Positions 1-8,711 are shown, counted from the stretch's first letter. The stretch is 64,000 nucleotides of DNA from Bacillota bacterium (GCA_023459335.1 JAEWUO010000031.1:1-64000), one strand, 5' to 3'. Notes: generated by a model from the letters alone, not told the origin. Numbers and translations: made by a program.

Positions 1-92
1 CGGTACGGTTTTCCGCCGGCTACAGGCATTCCGCAGTTCGGGCAGAATTTTTCTTCCGCCAGTTCTTTTCCGCAGTTCTTACAAAACGGCAT
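1..92 (-). CDS. Zinc-ribbon protein, N-terminal fragment
   Basis: The gene reads leftward off the window edge, so only about 30 residues are visible. They start MPFCKNCGKEL and continue with FCPNCGMPV, giving two CxxC knuckles (CKNC and CPNC) of a short zinc ribbon at the extreme N-terminus. The ATG at 92-90 is preceded on the minus strand by AAGGGGG, a good ribosome binding site. Such ribbons often precede membrane or DUF domains in Clostridia, but the rest of this protein lies outside the window and its function cannot be given. It is divergent from guaB. Confidence 0.75.
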   Translation of the reverse strand, partial: MPFCKNCGKELAEEKFCPNCGMPVAGGKPY

Positions 93-261
93 AGAATTAC
101 CCCCTTTTCATCAAAATATTCGAATTGTTCACGCAAGATGCTGGTATCAGTATACGTCATCTGTCAGAAAAACGCCATACTTCTCGGGAAGTCCGCCGGC
201 CGTCGAACACGCCATGCGCGTTTTCCATCGTGGCTTTGCTGTCAGATATTTCTGCGCGCGT

Positions 262-295
262 TTGTCTTTTTCGCCGGTTCATATTATAATATGAA
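262..295 (+). promoter_or_regulatory. guaB promoter with 18-bp palindrome over the -10
   Basis: TTGTCT (262-267) and TATAAT (285-290) are spaced by 17 bp. The -10 lies inside a perfect 18-bp palindrome, TTCATATTATAATATGAA (278-295), which could be an operator for a regulator of IMP dehydrogenase. The regulator is unknown. The rest of 93-352 holds nothing else that I can support. Confidence 0.55.
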
Positions 296-352
296 ATACT
301 ATTTTTGCCGCCGAATCCGGCGAACGATTCCAGCGTCTCGAAAGGAACCGCC

Positions 353-1864
353 ATGGCACACTATTTCAGCGAACCGTCGCATACATTCTCGGAGTATCTG
401 CTCGTACCGAGTTACTCCTCCGTCGAATGCGCTCCGCAGAACGTCTCGCTCAAAACGTCGGTCTGCCGGCACCGCGTCGGCGAAGCGAGTCCGCTGAACA
501 TGAGCATTCCGCTTGTTTCGGCGGTCATGCAGTCCGTTTCAGGCGAGCGGCTCGCCGCGGCGCTCGCGCGGGAAGGCGGAATCTCATTTCTGTTTGTCTC
601 CCAGCCCATCGAATCCCAGGCTGCGATGGTGCGAACGGTAAAAAAATCCAAGTCCGGCTTTGTCCGGAGTGATAACAACGTCACCCCTCTCAATACGATG
701 GCGGACGTTATGGCGCTCAAAGCGAGCACCGGGCACTCCACCGTCGCGGTCACGCATGACGGTTCGCCGACGGGCAGGCTGCTCGGTATCGTGACGAGCC
801 GCGATTACCGCCCCAGCCGTATGGATCCCGCCACGCCGGTGAAAGATTTCATGACGCCGATCGAGCGTCTTGTCTGCGGTACGGATGGAATCACCCTCAC
901 GGAGGCGAACGACATCATCTGGGAGCACAAGCTCAACGCGCTGCCAATCGTCACGAAAGAGGGCCATATGTCCTCCTTCGTGTTCCGCAAGGATTATGAT
1001 TCGCATAAGGAAAACCCCGGCGAACTGCTGGACAGCGAGAAACGTTATATCGTCGGCGCGGGCGTCAACACCCGGGACTACGAAGAACGCGTTCCCGCGC
1101 TGGTCGAGGCCGGCGCGGACATCCTCTGCATCGACTCCTCGGAAGGATTTACGGAGTGGCAGGCGAAAACGATCGCGTTCATCCGCTCCCGGTACGGCGA
1201 TCGCGTCAAGGTCGGCGCGGGCAACATCGTGGACGCCGACGGTTTCCGTTTTCTCGCGGACGCGGGCGCGGATTTCGTGAAAGTCGGCATCGGCGGCGGC
1301 TCCATCTGCATCACGCGCGAAGCAAAGGGCATCGGCCGCGGCCAGGCGACCGCCGTGCAGGACGTGGCCGCTGCGCGGGACGCTTATGCGAAGGAGACGG
1401 GGATTTACGTGCCCGTATGCTCGGACGGCGGCATCGTGCTGGATTACCATATTACGCTCGCGCTCGCGATGGGCGCGGATTTCTGTATGCTCGGCCGGTA
1501 TTTCGCCCGTTGCGACGAGAGTCCGACCAGCAAGGTCCTCATCAACGGGAACTATATGAAGGAATACTGGGGCGAGGGCAGCGCGCGCGCGCGCAACTGG
1601 CAGCGATACGACAGCGGCGGCGATGAGAAACTCACCTTCGAGGAAGGTGTCGACAGCTACGTACCCTACGCAGGCTCGCTGCATCATAACGTGGAGCAGA
1701 CGCTGAGCAAAGTGCGCTCAACCATGTGCAACTGCGGCGCGCTGAGCATTCCGGAGCTGCGCGAAAAGGCGCGCCTTACGCTCGTCTCCGCGGCGACGCT
1801 CGCCGAAGGCGGCGCTCACGACGTGCTGCTCAAGGACAGGAGCTATTACCGTTCGTTTGAATAA
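353..1864 (+). CDS. guaB: IMP dehydrogenase (Tritrichomonas-like type)
   Basis: It oxidises IMP to XMP with NAD, the first committed step of GMP synthesis in the cytosol. The protein has 503 residues with a TIM barrel interrupted by a CBS pair (about residues 95-220, ending near the PIVTKEG segment). The active-site loop reads GIGGGSICITREAKGIGRGQ with the catalytic Cys at 319. D261 (CIDSSEG) and the R418-Y419 pair of the mobile flap are also present. This loop differs from the usual bacterial GPGSICTTR form and matches what I recall of the Tritrichomonas foetus enzyme, including length and residue numbers. The ATG at 353 is chosen over the upstream in-frame start at 305 because AAAGGA lies just before it. 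The gene is monocistronic, with a terminator downstream. Confidence 0.93.
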   Translation: MAHYFSEPSHTFSEYLLVPSYSSVECAPQNVSLKTSVCRHRVGEASPLNMSIPLVSAVMQSVSGERLAAALAREGGISFLFVSQPIESQAAMVRTVKKSKSGFVRSDNNVTPLNTMADVMALKASTGHSTVAVTHDGSPTGRLLGIVTSRDYRPSRMDPATPVKDFMTPIERLVCGTDGITLTEANDIIWEHKLNALPIVTKEGHMSSFVFRKDYDSHKENPGELLDSEKRYIVGAGVNTRDYEERVPALVEAGADILCIDSSEGFTEWQAKTIAFIRSRYGDRVKVGAGNIVDADGFRFLADAGADFVKVGIGGGSICITREAKGIGRGQATAVQDVAAARDAYAKETGIYVPVCSDGGIVLDYHITLALAMGADFCMLGRYFARCDESPTSKVLINGNYMKEYWGEGSARARNWQRYDSGGDEKLTFEEGVDSYVPYAGSLHHNVEQTLSKVRSTMCNCGALSIPELREKARLTLVSAATLAEGGAHDVLLKDRSYYRSFE

Positions 1865-1893
1865 CCGTTCGAATCGAGCAGTACCGGCATCAA

Positions 1894-1928
1894 AAGACGG
1901 CATGGCGTTTTCAGCGCTATGCCGTCTT
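1894..1928. terminator. Bidirectional terminator between guaB and VOC gene
   Basis: AAGACGGCAT (1894-1903) pairs with ATGCCGTCTT (1919-1928), extended inward by GGCG/CGCT around a short loop. It is flanked by an A-run on the left and a T-rich run on the right, so it can stop both convergent genes. Confidence 0.75.
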
Positions 1929-1943
1929 CTGTTTCAGATCAGG

Positions 1944-2309
1944 TCAATGCTCCTTCGCGGGGATGATCTCGAGCCAGTAACCGTCCGGATCCTCGATGAA
2001 ATAGATGCCCATCGCCTCGTTGACGAAAACCACCGCGCCCATCGCCTCGTGCTTCTTCCGGGCGGCGGCCATATCCTCCGCCGTAAACGCGAGATGGAAC
2101 TCCGCCTCGCCGATATCGTACGGTTCCGTGCGGTTCTTCAGATACGTCAGCTCGAGGGAAAACGTGCCGGAACCGTCTCCGAGGAATACGAGCGTGAAAT
2201 CGTCGTTGTCGATCTTGCGAACGGGGCTGAGGTCCAGTGCGTCGCGGTAGAATTCGAGGCTCCTGTCCAGATCCAGCACGTTAAAATTAAAATGGTTAAA
2301 TCGAAACAT
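1944..2309 (-). CDS. VOC/glyoxalase-fold protein
   Basis: This 121-residue protein has the vicinal-oxygen-chelate (glyoxalase I) fold. The first half has FNFNVLDLDRSLEFYRDALD and ends with SLELTYLKN; the second half has EFHLAFTAEDM and IYFIEDPDGYWLEIIP. Metal ligands of glyoxalase I would be the His near the N-terminus (NHFNFNV), the Glu in LELT, the His in FHLAF and the Glu in LEIIP, all present. It could therefore be a lactoylglutathione-lyase-like enzyme, but the substrate in an organism probably lacking glutathione is not known. GGAGCGG upstream of ATG 2309 serves as the ribosome site. It is convergent with guaB. Confidence 0.85.
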   Translation of the reverse strand: MFRFNHFNFNVLDLDRSLEFYRDALDLSPVRKIDNDDFTLVFLGDGSGTFSLELTYLKNRTEPYDIGEAEFHLAFTAEDMAAARKKHEAMGAVVFVNEAMGIYFIEDPDGYWLEIIPAKEH

Positions 2310-2602
2310 TTCAGCCGCTCCTTTGCGTTTTATACCTGAATTATATCAGATATTACGATTCTATACCAACGCCCGTAAAGACGGCGGCGTGCTCTTTTTT
2401 CGGTTTTCTCTTCTCATTTTCGGTTTGAGCGCCATATCTTTGCATCGGCGAGAGCGTCTCCGGCCGAATAAATCCGGCGTATGCGGACGGAAAATCGGAT
2501 CGCTCTTTTGAACTTATACGTTTCGTGGCATGTCTGTTGTTTATTCCCTTGTTTGATAAAAAATAAAGTGTATATAATTCGGGATTAAACATATATAATA
2601 TA

Positions 2603-2631
2603 TTGACAATAGTTGCGCCTTTCTTTATAAT
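2603..2631 (+). promoter_or_regulatory. Consensus promoter of the liv operon
   Basis: TTGACA (2603-2608) and TATAAT (2626-2631) are both perfect consensus at 17-bp spacing, preceded by a very A+T-rich stretch (2555-2602) that could act as an UP element. Transcription would start near 2638, about 70 nt before livK. The remainder of the 2310-2708 gap shows no gene. Confidence 0.8.
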
Positions 2632-2708
2632 CATGCATAACACAATGGCGTGTGATTATCAGGATAGTCATACCCATTTTTGTTATTATCGAAGGAGGAA
2701 AATCAAAA

Positions 2709-3941
2709 ATGCGGAAACTGATCAGTTTATTGCTCGTTCTCGCGCTTGCGCTCAGCCTCGTCGCCTGCACTGGCACCGCCGCCCCGGCAGCCACCGAAGC
2801 GACCGAAGCGCCCGCAGCGACCGAAGCACCCGCGGCAACCGAAGCCCCTGCCGGCGGCATCACGCTCGGCGTCATCTCGCCGAACACCGGCGCCATCGCA
2901 GCGTACGGCGCGGCCGTAACCACCGCCGTCGATCTCGCGGTCAGCGAAATCAACGCGGCCGGCGGCATCCTCGGTCAGCAGGTTACGGTCATCAACACCG
3001 ACGACCAGTTTGACCCGGCGGAAACGCTCAACGCGTTCAACTCGCTCGTATCTCAGGGCGTGGGCCTCATCGTTGGCTCCGTTACCTCCGGCTGCACCTC
3101 CGCGATCACCGATGCCGCCAATGAAGAAGGCGTCGTTCTGCTGACACCGTCCGCGACGGCCGACAGCATCACGACCAAAGACGACTATGTATTCCGCGCC
3201 TGCTATGCGGATGCTTTCCAGGGCGCCATCGCCGCTTCCTACGCCAAACAGGCCGGTTACACGGATGTCGGCGTGGTATACTGCGCGGCGGACACTTACT
3301 CCAAGGGCCTCTATGATTCCTTCAAAACTGCGGCAGCCAAATATGGCGTAAACGTCGTTGCCGAAGAATCCACCGCATCTCTGGATGTGCAGGATTACTC
3401 CAACCAGTTTGCCGCCATGGCAAACTCTGGCGTGAAGTTCGTTTATGCGCCGTACTATTATGACGTCATCGGCCCATACATCGTTACCCAGGCCCGTGCA
3501 GCCGGTTATAGCGGCATCATCATGGGCGCAGACGGTTACGACACCACGCCGGATTACGTTGTTGCGGGCGCCGATCTGACCGCGTTCAACGATGTCTATT
3601 GGACCAACCACTATGATCCTGCCGACACCGATCCGAAGGTACAGTCTTTCGTTAAAGCCTATCAGGATATGTTCAACTCCACGCCGAACGCGATTGCCGC
3701 GCTTGCCTATGACGCCGTTTATATGTACAAACTTGCCATAGAGAATGCGGGTTCCGCTGATCCGTCCAAGGTTCGCGATGCGCTGGCCGATCCGAACACC
3801 ACCTTCAGCGGCGTAACCGGAACGTTCGCGTTCAACGCCGAGACCGGTACGCCGATCAAGGGCGCCGTCGTCCTCTCGTTCGCATCCGACGGCACTTCTG
3901 TTACCACAAAGCTGGTTGACGTCGTTAAGGAACTCAAGTAA
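2709..3941 (+). CDS. livK: Branched-chain amino acid ABC transporter, substrate-binding lipoprotein
   Basis: This 410-residue lipoprotein captures leucine, isoleucine, valine or a related amino acid for the LivHMGF transporter. It opens with MRKLISLLLVLALALSLVAC, a lipoprotein signal with lipobox LVAC. A low-complexity linker of repeated ATEAP units (about residues 28-46) then tethers the domain to the membrane. The type I periplasmic-binding fold follows from ITLGVISPNTGAIAAYG onward. The ATG at 2709 is chosen because GAAGGAGGA lies just upstream; the earlier in-frame start at 2652 has none. It is first in the operon and separated from livH by a hairpin. The exact substrate is inferred from operon context only. 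Confidence 0.92.
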   Translation: MRKLISLLLVLALALSLVACTGTAAPAATEATEAPAATEAPAATEAPAGGITLGVISPNTGAIAAYGAAVTTAVDLAVSEINAAGGILGQQVTVINTDDQFDPAETLNAFNSLVSQGVGLIVGSVTSGCTSAITDAANEEGVVLLTPSATADSITTKDDYVFRACYADAFQGAIAASYAKQAGYTDVGVVYCAADTYSKGLYDSFKTAAAKYGVNVVAEESTASLDVQDYSNQFAAMANSGVKFVYAPYYYDVIGPYIVTQARAAGYSGIIMGADGYDTTPDYVVAGADLTAFNDVYWTNHYDPADTDPKVQSFVKAYQDMFNSTPNAIAALAYDAVYMYKLAIENAGSADPSKVRDALADPNTTFSGVTGTFAFNAETGTPIKGAVVLSFASDGTSVTTKLVDVVKELK

Positions 3942-3969
3942 ACATAGTTATCAAAATGTCATATCGGAC

Positions 3970-4002
3970 AAAGGAGGCGAGGCTTCACGCCGCGCCTCCT
4001 TT
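3970..4002 (+). promoter_or_regulatory. Intra-operon stem-loop between livK and livH
   Basis: AAAGGAGGCG (3970-3979) pairs perfectly with CGCCTCCTTT (3993-4002). With few T residues after it, this looks like a 3'-protecting or partial-termination hairpin, which would give more binding protein than permease. The AAAGGAGG arm would also be sequestered as a ribosome site. Confidence 0.6.
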
Positions 4003-4032
4003 GCCGTTACATCTGAAAGGCGGAACGAATCA

Positions 4033-4929
4033 GTGAGCACATTTTTACAGGCGCTGTTCGTCGGGCTCCGGCTCGGCAGCATCTACGCCCTCGTCGCGCT
4101 CGGTTATACCATGGTCTACGGTATCATCCGGCTGATTAACTTCGCGCACGGCGATTTCATCATGGTCGGCGGCTATACGATGATCTTTACAATCCCATTG
4201 ATGATCGCGCTTGGACTTCCGCTGTGGGTTTCTGTGCTTGCCGCAATTCTGGTATGCGCCGCCGTCGGTATATCAACGGAGCTGGTCGCCTATCGCCCGG
4301 TCCGCAAGAAGGGCACCGCAATGTCGGCGCTCATTACGGCGATCGCGGTGAGCCTAATCCTGGAAAACATCGCCCAGGCTATTCCTGTGATCGGACCGAA
4401 TCCAAAGGTAGCAAATCAAATTTTTAACGCCGGCGGCATCCGGATATCGGAAGTTACGCTGGATTGGACGACGATGCTCACCATCGGCATCAGCATCGTG
4501 GTCATGGTTGTTCTCTATGAATTCACACAGAAAACGAGAATCGGACGCGCGATGCGCTGCGTTTCCGAAGACAAACCGGCGTCCATCCTGATGGGCATCA
4601 ACGTCAACCGCACCATCGTTTTTACGTTTGCCATCGGTTCCAGCCTCTCCGCCATCGCCGCTTTAATGTATATCGCCCAGTACCCCAAGGTGTATACGAC
4701 CATGGGCGCCATGCTTGGCCTGAAGGCTTTCGTTGCGGCCGTGCTTGGCGGGATCGGGATCATCCCCGGCGCCATGCTCGGCGGCTTCGTCATCGGCCTT
4801 GTCGAATCTTTTACCACGGGCTATATCAGTTCCAGTCTGGCCGACGCGTTCGTGTTTCTGATCCTCATCGTCGTGCTGATCATTAAGCCTGCCGGTATTC
4901 TCGGAAAGAATATGGGTGAAAAAGTATGA
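4033..4929 (+). CDS. livH: Branched-chain amino acid ABC transporter permease LivH
   Basis: The protein is a 298-residue inner-membrane permease with about eight hydrophobic helices. It has the LivH signature GLRLGSIYALVALGYTMVYG followed by IIRLINFAHGDFIMVGG, and the cytoplasmic segment RIGRAMRCVSEDKPASILMGI that contacts the ATPases. The start is taken as GTG 4033 because AAAGGCGG (4016-4023) is nine bases upstream. The in-frame ATG at 3916 lies inside livK and has no such site. It overlaps livM by 4 nt (ATGA), so the two permeases are translationally coupled. Confidence 0.9.
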   Translation: MSTFLQALFVGLRLGSIYALVALGYTMVYGIIRLINFAHGDFIMVGGYTMIFTIPLMIALGLPLWVSVLAAILVCAAVGISTELVAYRPVRKKGTAMSALITAIAVSLILENIAQAIPVIGPNPKVANQIFNAGGIRISEVTLDWTTMLTIGISIVVMVVLYEFTQKTRIGRAMRCVSEDKPASILMGINVNRTIVFTFAIGSSLSAIAALMYIAQYPKVYTTMGAMLGLKAFVAAVLGGIGIIPGAMLGGFVIGLVESFTTGYISSSLADAFVFLILIVVLIIKPAGILGKNMGEKV

Positions 4930-6077
4930 TTAAAAACAAAACGGCTCAAGGTTACGTTCTCAATACGCTCGTGATCGCCTTGCTGCTCATCGGTTTTGCG
5001 TTCGTGAAGCAGGCGTTGGGCACGGCCGGCGATTTTAAACTCATCATCGTTCCGAGTATCTGGCAATGCTGCTATCTGATTATCCTTGCCGCATCGCTCA
5101 ACCTGACGCTTGGTTTTCTGGGGCAGCTCTCTCTGGGGCATTGCGGATTCATGGCCATCGGAGCGTACGCTTCCGCGCTTATCTCGCTTGCCGCGGAACG
5201 CGCGGGCGTGTTTGAAGAAAAGAGCGGAATCGCGTTTATCCTCGTACTCGCCGGTTGTATCGTGATTGCAGGTATTCTCGCGGCAATCGTGGGCCTTCTC
5301 GTAGGTATTCCCGCGCTGCGCTTAAAAGGCGATTACCTGGCCATCATCACGCTGGGTTTTGGCATGATCATCGTCAACATCATCAACAATCTCCCGTTCG
5401 CCGGTCAGGAGGGCCTCACGCTTGGTTCCGCTTCCGCCTCGCTCTATAAAAACGGCTTGGGCTTCGGAACCGCGTTGAAGGTTACCTACGTATGGGTGGC
5501 GCTCGCGGTAACTCTCATCGCGGTCGCGATGATGTTCATGTTCGTACGCTCGAAATACGGCCGCGCGATCCGCGCGATCCGGGACGATGAAATCGCCGCT
5601 TCCGCCTCAGGCATTAACACCTCATATTATAAAATATTCACATTCGCGTATTCCGCATTCTTCGCGGGAATCGCCGGCGCGCTGTACGCCTGTGCCAACG
5701 CGACGCTTTCCACTTCGTCGTTTGCGTTTGCGAACGGCGGTATCCTCAACTCCACTTTCGTCGTCGTCATGGTCGTGCTCGGCGGCATGGGTTCGCTGAC
5801 CGGCTCCATCGTCGCTGCAGTGATCATGTTCTTCGTCAACTATCAGATTAAAAACGGCGTATGGGTAAAACTGCTGCCCTTGTGGCTGCAGAACATCTTC
5901 GGTTTCCCGATGCTGGTTTACGCCGTCATCTTAATCATCGTAATCATGTTCCGGCCCAAAGGCATCTTCGGTTCCTATGAGCTGTCTCTGCGCAACTTCT
6001 TCTCGGACATCAAACAGCAGCGTCAAAACAGACGGATGCAGAAACTGGAGAGCAAGGAGGCGCTTCGCAATGGCTGA
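4926..6077 (+). CDS. livM: Branched-chain amino acid ABC transporter permease LivM
   Basis: This 383-residue permease has about ten membrane segments and pairs with LivH. It shows the LivM motif LNLTLGFLGQLSLGHCGFMA and the EAA-like loop SKYGRAIRAIRDDEIAASAS. The C-terminus ends in a charged tail (KQQRQNRRMQKLESKEALRNG). The ATG at 4926 overlaps the livH stop codon, and the end overlaps the livG start by 8 nt. Confidence 0.9.
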   Translation: MIKNKTAQGYVLNTLVIALLLIGFAFVKQALGTAGDFKLIIVPSIWQCCYLIILAASLNLTLGFLGQLSLGHCGFMAIGAYASALISLAAERAGVFEEKSGIAFILVLAGCIVIAGILAAIVGLLVGIPALRLKGDYLAIITLGFGMIIVNIINNLPFAGQEGLTLGSASASLYKNGLGFGTALKVTYVWVALAVTLIAVAMMFMFVRSKYGRAIRAIRDDEIAASASGINTSYYKIFTFAYSAFFAGIAGALYACANATLSTSSFAFANGGILNSTFVVVMVVLGGMGSLTGSIVAAVIMFFVNYQIKNGVWVKLLPLWLQNIFGFPMLVYAVILIIVIMFRPKGIFGSYELSLRNFFSDIKQQRQNRRMQKLESKEALRNG

Positions 6078-6843
6078 CGAACGAATCCCCGTACTCGAAA
6101 CGAGAAAACTCAGTATCGTATTCGGCGGCCTGGTCGCTGTGTCGGACTTTAACATCAAGGTCTTCAAGGGCGAACTCGTCGGATTGATCGGCCCAAACGG
6201 CGCGGGCAAAACGACGGTGTTCAATATGCTTACGGGCGTTTACAAACCTACCGAAGGCTCCGTGCTGCTCGACGGCGTCGTGCTCAACGGCAAAAAAACG
6301 CATCAGTTCGTCGCGGCCGGCATCGCGCGTACGTTCCAAAACATCCGCCTGTTCAAGCAGATGACCGTACTCGAAAACGTGATGACGGCCTTCACGAAGG
6401 ATATCAAATACGGCATGATCGATGTGCTATTCCGTACGCGCCGCTTCTGGAAAACGGAGAAGGAACTCAAAGAAAAAGCGCTCGATCTTCTGTCCATCTT
6501 CCATCTGGACGACAAGGCCGACTATATCGCGGCGAATCTTCCCTACGGTCAGCAGAGAAAGCTGGAGATCGCCCGCGCGCTCGCGACGAATATGAAGCTG
6601 CTGCTGCTGGACGAGCCAGCCGCCGGCATGAACCCGACGGAGACAGCCGAGCTCTTAGAGTGCATCAACGCCATCCGGAACCGTTTCGGCATTACGATAC
6701 TGCTCATCGAGCATGATATGTCGCTTGTCATGAACATCTGCGAACGTATACAGGTCATCGACTACGGCATCACTATCGCCGAAGGCTTGCCCGAAGAGAT
6801 CGCGAAGAACCCGAAGGTCATCGCGGCCTATCTGGGACAATAG
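6070..6843 (+). CDS. livG: Branched-chain amino acid ABC transporter ATPase LivG
   Basis: The 257-residue cytoplasmic ATPase energises the liv permease. Walker A is GPNGAGKTT (41-49). The LivG-type Q-loop stretch GIARTFQNIRLF follows. The signature region reads LPYGQQRKLEIARALATNMK, with Walker B LLLLDEPAAGMNP. The start is ATG 6070, preceded by AAGGAGG and overlapping the livM end; the upstream in-frame ATG at 5977 lies inside livM. LivF follows after 10 nt. Confidence 0.93.
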   Translation: MADERIPVLETRKLSIVFGGLVAVSDFNIKVFKGELVGLIGPNGAGKTTVFNMLTGVYKPTEGSVLLDGVVLNGKKTHQFVAAGIARTFQNIRLFKQMTVLENVMTAFTKDIKYGMIDVLFRTRRFWKTEKELKEKALDLLSIFHLDDKADYIAANLPYGQQRKLEIARALATNMKLLLLDEPAAGMNPTETAELLECINAIRNRFGITILLIEHDMSLVMNICERIQVIDYGITIAEGLPEEIAKNPKVIAAYLGQ

Positions 6844-6853
6844 GAGGCTGAGC

Positions 6854-7558
6854 ATGCTAGAGATCAAAGATATCCACGTATATTATGGCGCGATTCACGC
6901 CATTAAGGGAATCTCCCTCAAGGTGAACGACGGCGAACTCGTTTCGCTCGTCGGCGCGAACGGCGCGGGCAAAACCACCATTCTTCATACGATTTCGGGC
7001 CTTTTGCGCGCGACCTCCGGCGAAATCCTGCTGGACGGCAAAAATCTGCAGAGAGCACCCGCCAACACCATCATTAATATGGGCCTTGCGCACGTTCCGG
7101 AAGGACGCCATGTATTTTCCCGCATGACCGTGGAGGAAAACCTGCGCATGGGGGCGTATATTATTAAAGACGCGAAGTGCATCAACGACAATCTGGAAAA
7201 CGTATACCAGCATTTCCCGCGCCTCAGAGAGCGCGCGCGCCAGCTTGGCGGTACGCTCTCCGGCGGAGAGCAGCAGATGCTCGCGACGGGACGCGCGCTG
7301 ATGACCAACCCCAAGTTTCTGATCATGGACGAACCTTCCATGGGTCTTTCACCGATTCTCGTCAACGAAATTTTCACGATCATCGATCAGCTGCACAGCA
7401 GCGGCATTACGATCCTGCTCGTCGAGCAGAACGCGAAGAAAGCGCTCGCCGTCGCGGATCGCGCGTACGTGCTCGAGACGGGCAGGATATCCATGCAGGG
7501 TCCGGCGAAAGAACTCGCCGAGGATGACCGCGTCCGCAAGGCATACCTTGGCGCGTAG
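6854..7558 (+). CDS. livF: Branched-chain amino acid ABC transporter ATPase LivF
   Basis: This 234-residue second ATPase of the system is the last of the five transporter genes. Walker A is GANGAGKTT (34-42), the LivF hallmark GLAHVPEGRHVFSRMTVEENL follows, then the signature TLSGGEQQMLATGRALM and Walker B FLIMDEPSMGLSP. AGGAGG precedes ATG 6854. The heterodimer with LivG is inferred from the family. Confidence 0.93.
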   Translation: MLEIKDIHVYYGAIHAIKGISLKVNDGELVSLVGANGAGKTTILHTISGLLRATSGEILLDGKNLQRAPANTIINMGLAHVPEGRHVFSRMTVEENLRMGAYIIKDAKCINDNLENVYQHFPRLRERARQLGGTLSGGEQQMLATGRALMTNPKFLIMDEPSMGLSPILVNEIFTIIDQLHSSGITILLVEQNAKKALAVADRAYVLETGRISMQGPAKELAEDDRVRKAYLGA

Positions 7559-7586
7559 CGCATTCGACGGAAAGGAAACGGATTCG

Positions 7587-8213
7587 ATGGCACATTATGT
7601 GATTACGATCGCGCGCGAAAAAGGCAGCGGCGGATACGACACCGCGAAAAAGCTCTCCGAAAAGCTCGGCATCCCGTTTTACGACAGGAAGCTCCTGCGC
7701 ATCGCTTCAGACGTCAGCGGAATCAACGAACAGCTCTTCGGCGAGGTGGACGAACGCCTCGGCAAACGTGAGATGATGCACGCCGCACAGAAGGTGTATA
7801 CGGGCGAAGTGCTGCCGCCGGACAGCGATAATTATACCTCTCAGCAAAACCTTTTCCAGTTTCAGGCGAAGATTATCGCGGAACTGGCCGAAACAGGCAG
7901 CTGCATCATCGTCGGGCGCTGCGCCGACCAGATCCTCAAAGGAAAGCCTTATCTGCTGCGCGCGTTTATCCACGCGCCGATCGAGGCCAGAATCGCCCGC
8001 GTCGCGACCTATTCGCTCGCAATGACGGAGACTGATATCTGCAGGTATATCAGCGAGCAGGATAAGAACCGCGCGGATTATTATCGTTTCTTTACCGGCG
8101 AGGATTGGCGGGACGCGCGTCACTATGATATCAGTCTGGATTCCGCGGCGCTAGGCATTGACGGCTGCGCGGATCGGATCATCAAAGCCCTGCCGATCTT
8201 CACGCGTAAGTAA
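7587..8213 (+). CDS. Cytidylate-kinase-like protein
   Basis: This 208-residue protein belongs to the cytidylate-kinase-like family of P-loop kinases. Its N-terminus, ITIAREKGSGGYDTAKKLSE, carries a GSGG variant of the Walker A loop and is followed by the typical GIPFYDRKLL. A lid-like segment EQDKNRADYYRFFTG and the end ISLDSAALGIDG also fit that family. The substrate is not established for the group; some may phosphorylate CMP, others not. AAAGGA precedes ATG 7587, and the in-frame start at 7524 lies inside livF. It is 28 nt after livF and may be co-transcribed, then ends at a strong terminator. Confidence 0.8.
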   Translation: MAHYVITIAREKGSGGYDTAKKLSEKLGIPFYDRKLLRIASDVSGINEQLFGEVDERLGKREMMHAAQKVYTGEVLPPDSDNYTSQQNLFQFQAKIIAELAETGSCIIVGRCADQILKGKPYLLRAFIHAPIEARIARVATYSLAMTETDICRYISEQDKNRADYYRFFTGEDWRDARHYDISLDSAALGIDGCADRIIKALPIFTRK

Positions 8214-8238
8214 AGCGAGCAACATTGCAGCGAATTTG

Positions 8239-8265
8239 CGCCTGCGGTGATACCGCAGGCGTTTT
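8239..8265 (+). terminator. Terminator of the liv operon
   Basis: CGCCTGCGGT (8239-8248) pairs with ACCGCAGGCG (8252-8261) around a three-base loop and is followed by TTTT. Confidence 0.85.
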
Positions 8266-8289
8266 CATCCGGGATTTAGGGGGAGCAGA

Positions 8290-8655
8290 ATGGAGCTTCA
8301 ATTTCTATCTCAGCCGTTTTCAGTCTGCAAACTGCGGGATCTCTCCTGCGTCAGCCTGCTGGAGCCGTTTCGCTTCCTGAGCGTGACGGACGACGAGATT
8401 TCGCTGGTCTGCCCGACCGAAGCCGTCCCGGCGGATATTGTCGCGCGTGAAGACGGCTGGCGCGGTTTTCGTGTGAAAGGCTCTCTGGATTTTTCTCTGG
8501 TCGGCGTACTCGCGCAGCTCTCCTCCTTGCTCGCGAACGAGGGGATCAGCATTTTCGCCATTTCCACATTCGATACCGACTATATTTTTACTAAGGAAGC
8601 CGTATTTGACCGCGCTGCGGCGGCGTTGGCCGACGCGGGATTTTTGTTTTCGTAA
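8290..8655 (+). CDS. ACT-domain protein
   Basis: This 121-residue protein looks like a stand-alone ACT-type regulatory domain pair, similar to the ACT_7/CASTOR-like group. The second half reads GVLAQLSSLLANEGISIFAISTFDTDYIF, the typical ACT strand-helix-strand that binds small ligands, often amino acids. No catalytic domain is attached. GGGGGAG lies just before ATG 8290. Its position after the amino acid transporter may be meaningful, but a terminator separates them and no partner enzyme is visible. Confidence 0.75.
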   Translation: MELQFLSQPFSVCKLRDLSCVSLLEPFRFLSVTDDEISLVCPTEAVPADIVAREDGWRGFRVKGSLDFSLVGVLAQLSSLLANEGISIFAISTFDTDYIFTKEAVFDRAAAALADAGFLFS

Positions 8656-8671
8656 GTTCTGTTCTTCATGC

Positions 8672-8699
8672 AAAGAGCCGCCCCGCGGGGCGGTTCTTT
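8672..8699. terminator. Bidirectional terminator
   Basis: AAAGAGCCGCCCC (8672-8684) pairs with GGGGCGGTTCTTT (8687-8699). It sits between the convergent ACT gene and the c-di-GMP receptor gene and can serve both. Confidence 0.8.
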
Positions 8700-8711
8700 G
8701 ATTTTCAACCG

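Noticed and set aside
584..1687. Long minus-strand ORF opposite guaB
   Set aside because: It is a high-G+C shadow; the plus strand encodes a clear IMP dehydrogenase with catalytic residues.
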